Positions 5,466 to 6,597 of a stretch of DNA of 6,597 nucleotides are shown one piece after another. The translations under genes and the position numbers were made by a program. The stretch is from Clostridia bacterium (GTDB lineage Bacteria > Bacillota > Clostridia > Christensenellales > HGM11417). How positions within the stretch are numbered: the first letter of the stretch is position 1; every line of letters begins with the position of its first letter. The stretch is from positions 1-6,597 of the forward strand of contig JAQVSX010000039.1 of NCBI GenBank assembly GCA_028700355.1, written 5' to 3'. The notes below the pieces were generated by a model. It made no database searches and was not told the DNA's origin. It saw only the letters and a list, made by a program, of their open reading frames with translations.

Positions 5466-6597
5466 ATGGTTAATTTAACTATAAACGACAAAAAAATTAT
5501 CGCAAAAAGCGGCAGTACAATTATGGAAGCCGCACGTGAAAACGGCATAAACATTCCAAACCTATGCTTTTTAGAAGGTGTGCATAAATTCGGCTCTTGC
5601 AGGATATGCGTTGTAGACGTAAAGGGGGCAAAGACTCTGCTGCCCTCCTGTATGACGGAAATAAGAGAGGGTATGGTTGTCAGGACAAATTCGCAAAAAG
5701 TAAGGCAGGCACGTAAAATACTTTACGAATTGTTTTTATCTGACCACACAAAGGAATGTTTAAGCTGCAAGCGCAACCAAGATTGCGAATTACAGCAGCT
5801 CGGCAAAACACTCGGCATAGAACAGACACGCTTTGAAGGCGAAAGGTCGCCACATTCATTGGACATATCGACATCAATAACAAGAGATATGACAAAATGT
5901 ATATTATGCCGCAGATGCGTAACTGTTTGTAACGAAATACAGGGTGTCGGAGTATTAAATGCACAAAAAAGAGGTTTCAGTGTAGAAGTCAGTCCCGCTA
6001 TGGACCTTCCGTTAGGGGAAGTCAACTGTATATTTTGCGGTCAATGCACGGTAGTTTGTCCTGTAGGTGCGCTGAGAGAAACAGACGGTATAGAAAAAGT
6101 TTGGAATGCCCTGCATGACGCAAAAAAAAGGGTTGTAGTACAGGTTGCGCCTGCTGTAAGAGTAGCAATAGGTGAAGAATTCGGGAACGAAGCCGGTTTG
6201 GCAGTTACCGGAAAGCTTGCCGCAGTACTTAAAATGCTTGGTTTTGACGATGTATTCGATACAAATTTTACTGCGGACCTTACGATTTTGGAAGAGGGAA
6301 CAGAGCTGCTCAGCCGTCTTAACAAAGCGGTAAAGAATGAAGGCGAAGCAACCTTGCCTATGATAACGAGTTGCAGCCCGGGTTGGATTAAATATATAGA
6401 ACATACATACCCCGATAAGCTCAGTCACCTTTCTACCTGCAAATCGCCGCATACTATGATGGGTGCGCTTGTAAAAAGCTATTGGGCAGAAAAGATTAAC
6501 ACAAACCCCAAGGATATTTTTGTGGTATCGGTAATGCCCTGTACAGCCAAAAAATTTGAAATAGTGAGAAGTGAAATGAAAAATAACGGCTGTTACA
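5466..6597 (+). CDS. hydA: [FeFe]-hydrogenase catalytic subunit HydA, 3' partial
   Basis: The 377 visible residues are the N-terminal part of a multi-cluster [FeFe]-hydrogenase, which interconverts H2 with protons and electrons in the cytoplasm. In order there are a [2Fe-2S] ferredoxin domain (C34, C45, C48, C62), a His-Cys cluster site (H94, C98, C101, C107; HX3CX2CX5C), two [4Fe-4S] sites (C145, C148, C151, C155 and C188, C191, C194, C198), and the start of the H-cluster domain. The L1 motif reads TSCSPGW (301-307) and L2 reads MPCTAKKFE (357-365); L3 lies beyond the window, which cuts the gene in mid-codon. Aligned from memory to Clostridium pasteurianum CpI, the proton-path residues C299, E279, E282 and S319 correspond to C303, E277, E280 and S323, all kept. 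The cubane ligand C300 corresponds to S304, which is unusual. The start follows AGGAGG by 8 bases, and only 5 bases separate this gene from the fusion gene. H2 chemistry is likely but depends on how S304 is accommodated. Confidence 0.9.
   Translation, partial: MVNLTINDKKIIAKSGSTIMEAARENGINIPNLCFLEGVHKFGSCRICVVDVKGAKTLLPSCMTEIREGMVVRTNSQKVRQARKILYELFLSDHTKECLSCKRNQDCELQQLGKTLGIEQTRFEGERSPHSLDISTSITRDMTKCILCRRCVTVCNEIQGVGVLNAQKRGFSVEVSPAMDLPLGEVNCIFCGQCTVVCPVGALRETDGIEKVWNALHDAKKRVVVQVAPAVRVAIGEEFGNEAGLAVTGKLAAVLKMLGFDDVFDTNFTADLTILEEGTELLSRLNKAVKNEGEATLPMITSCSPGWIKYIEHTYPDKLSHLSTCKSPHTMMGALVKSYWAEKINTNPKDIFVVSVMPCTAKKFEIVRSEMKNNGCY

Noticed and set aside
5680..6452. Overlapping minus-strand open frames of 94-146 residues
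   Set aside because: They lie opposite hydA, have no family-like motifs and no supporting ribosome binding sites, and hydA has clear domain evidence.
5466..6597. The A subunit as StnA or a NuoG-like protein without a catalytic cluster
   Set aside because: It reaches into the H-cluster domain with recognisable L1 and L2 motifs and conserved proton-path residues. The Ser in L1 and the unseen L3 leave some doubt.
1..6597. CRISPR arrays, insertion sequences, tRNA or rRNA genes
   Set aside because: I saw no regular spaced repeats, transposase-like frames or terminal inverted repeats, and no tRNA- or rRNA-like sequence.

Overview
The window looks like a piece of chromosome from a strictly anaerobic, low-GC bacterium, most likely a member of the Clostridia (Bacillota). 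The reasons are AT-rich DNA with many ATA, AAA and TTA codons, strong AGGAGG ribosome binding sites, a sigma-A-type promoter, and a gene set of iron-sulfur redox enzymes plus a corrinoid-protein activator. I cannot name a genus. All genes lie on the + strand.

Layout. (1) Bases 2-1489 hold the 3' part of a gene for a corrinoid activation protein: an N-terminal [2Fe-2S] ferredoxin joined to an ASKHA-type ATPase (RACo/DUF4445 family). Its start lies before the window. (2) Bases 1490-1851 are a 362-base intergenic region. It has a well-formed promoter (TTGACA, 17 bases, TATATT), two tandem Rex-like palindromes on and beside the -35 box, and then a leader of about 260 bases with a perfect 10-bp inverted repeat. 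(3) Bases 1852 to the window end hold a tight three-gene operon in the order C-B-A: a NuoE/HydC-like [2Fe-2S] subunit, a 1032-residue HydB/NuoF-like flavoprotein, and an [FeFe]-hydrogenase catalytic subunit (HydA) cut by the window end.

How the genes work together. HydC, HydB and HydA are the three core subunits of trimeric, usually electron-bifurcating, [FeFe]-hydrogenases, which couple H2 to both NAD(H) and ferredoxin. The middle subunit here is not the usual HydB. Its C-terminal ferredoxin domain is replaced, in one uninterrupted frame, by a complete GltD/NfnB-like module with a cysteine-rich Fe-S region, an FAD site and a second dinucleotide site. The protein therefore carries an FMN/NAD(H) site and a second FAD/NAD(P)H site. 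This resembles the B subunit of the Sporomusa-type transhydrogenase (Stn), but it is paired with a HydA that has H-cluster motifs. I infer an enzyme that could link H2, NAD(H), NADP(H) and possibly ferredoxin. It may correspond to the poorly characterised 'glutamate synthase-linked' [FeFe] group A2 of the HydDB scheme.

The points most worth checking are the HydB-GltD fusion, the Cys-to-Ser change in the L1 H-cluster motif of HydA (TSCSPGW), and the Rex-like promoter with its long structured leader.
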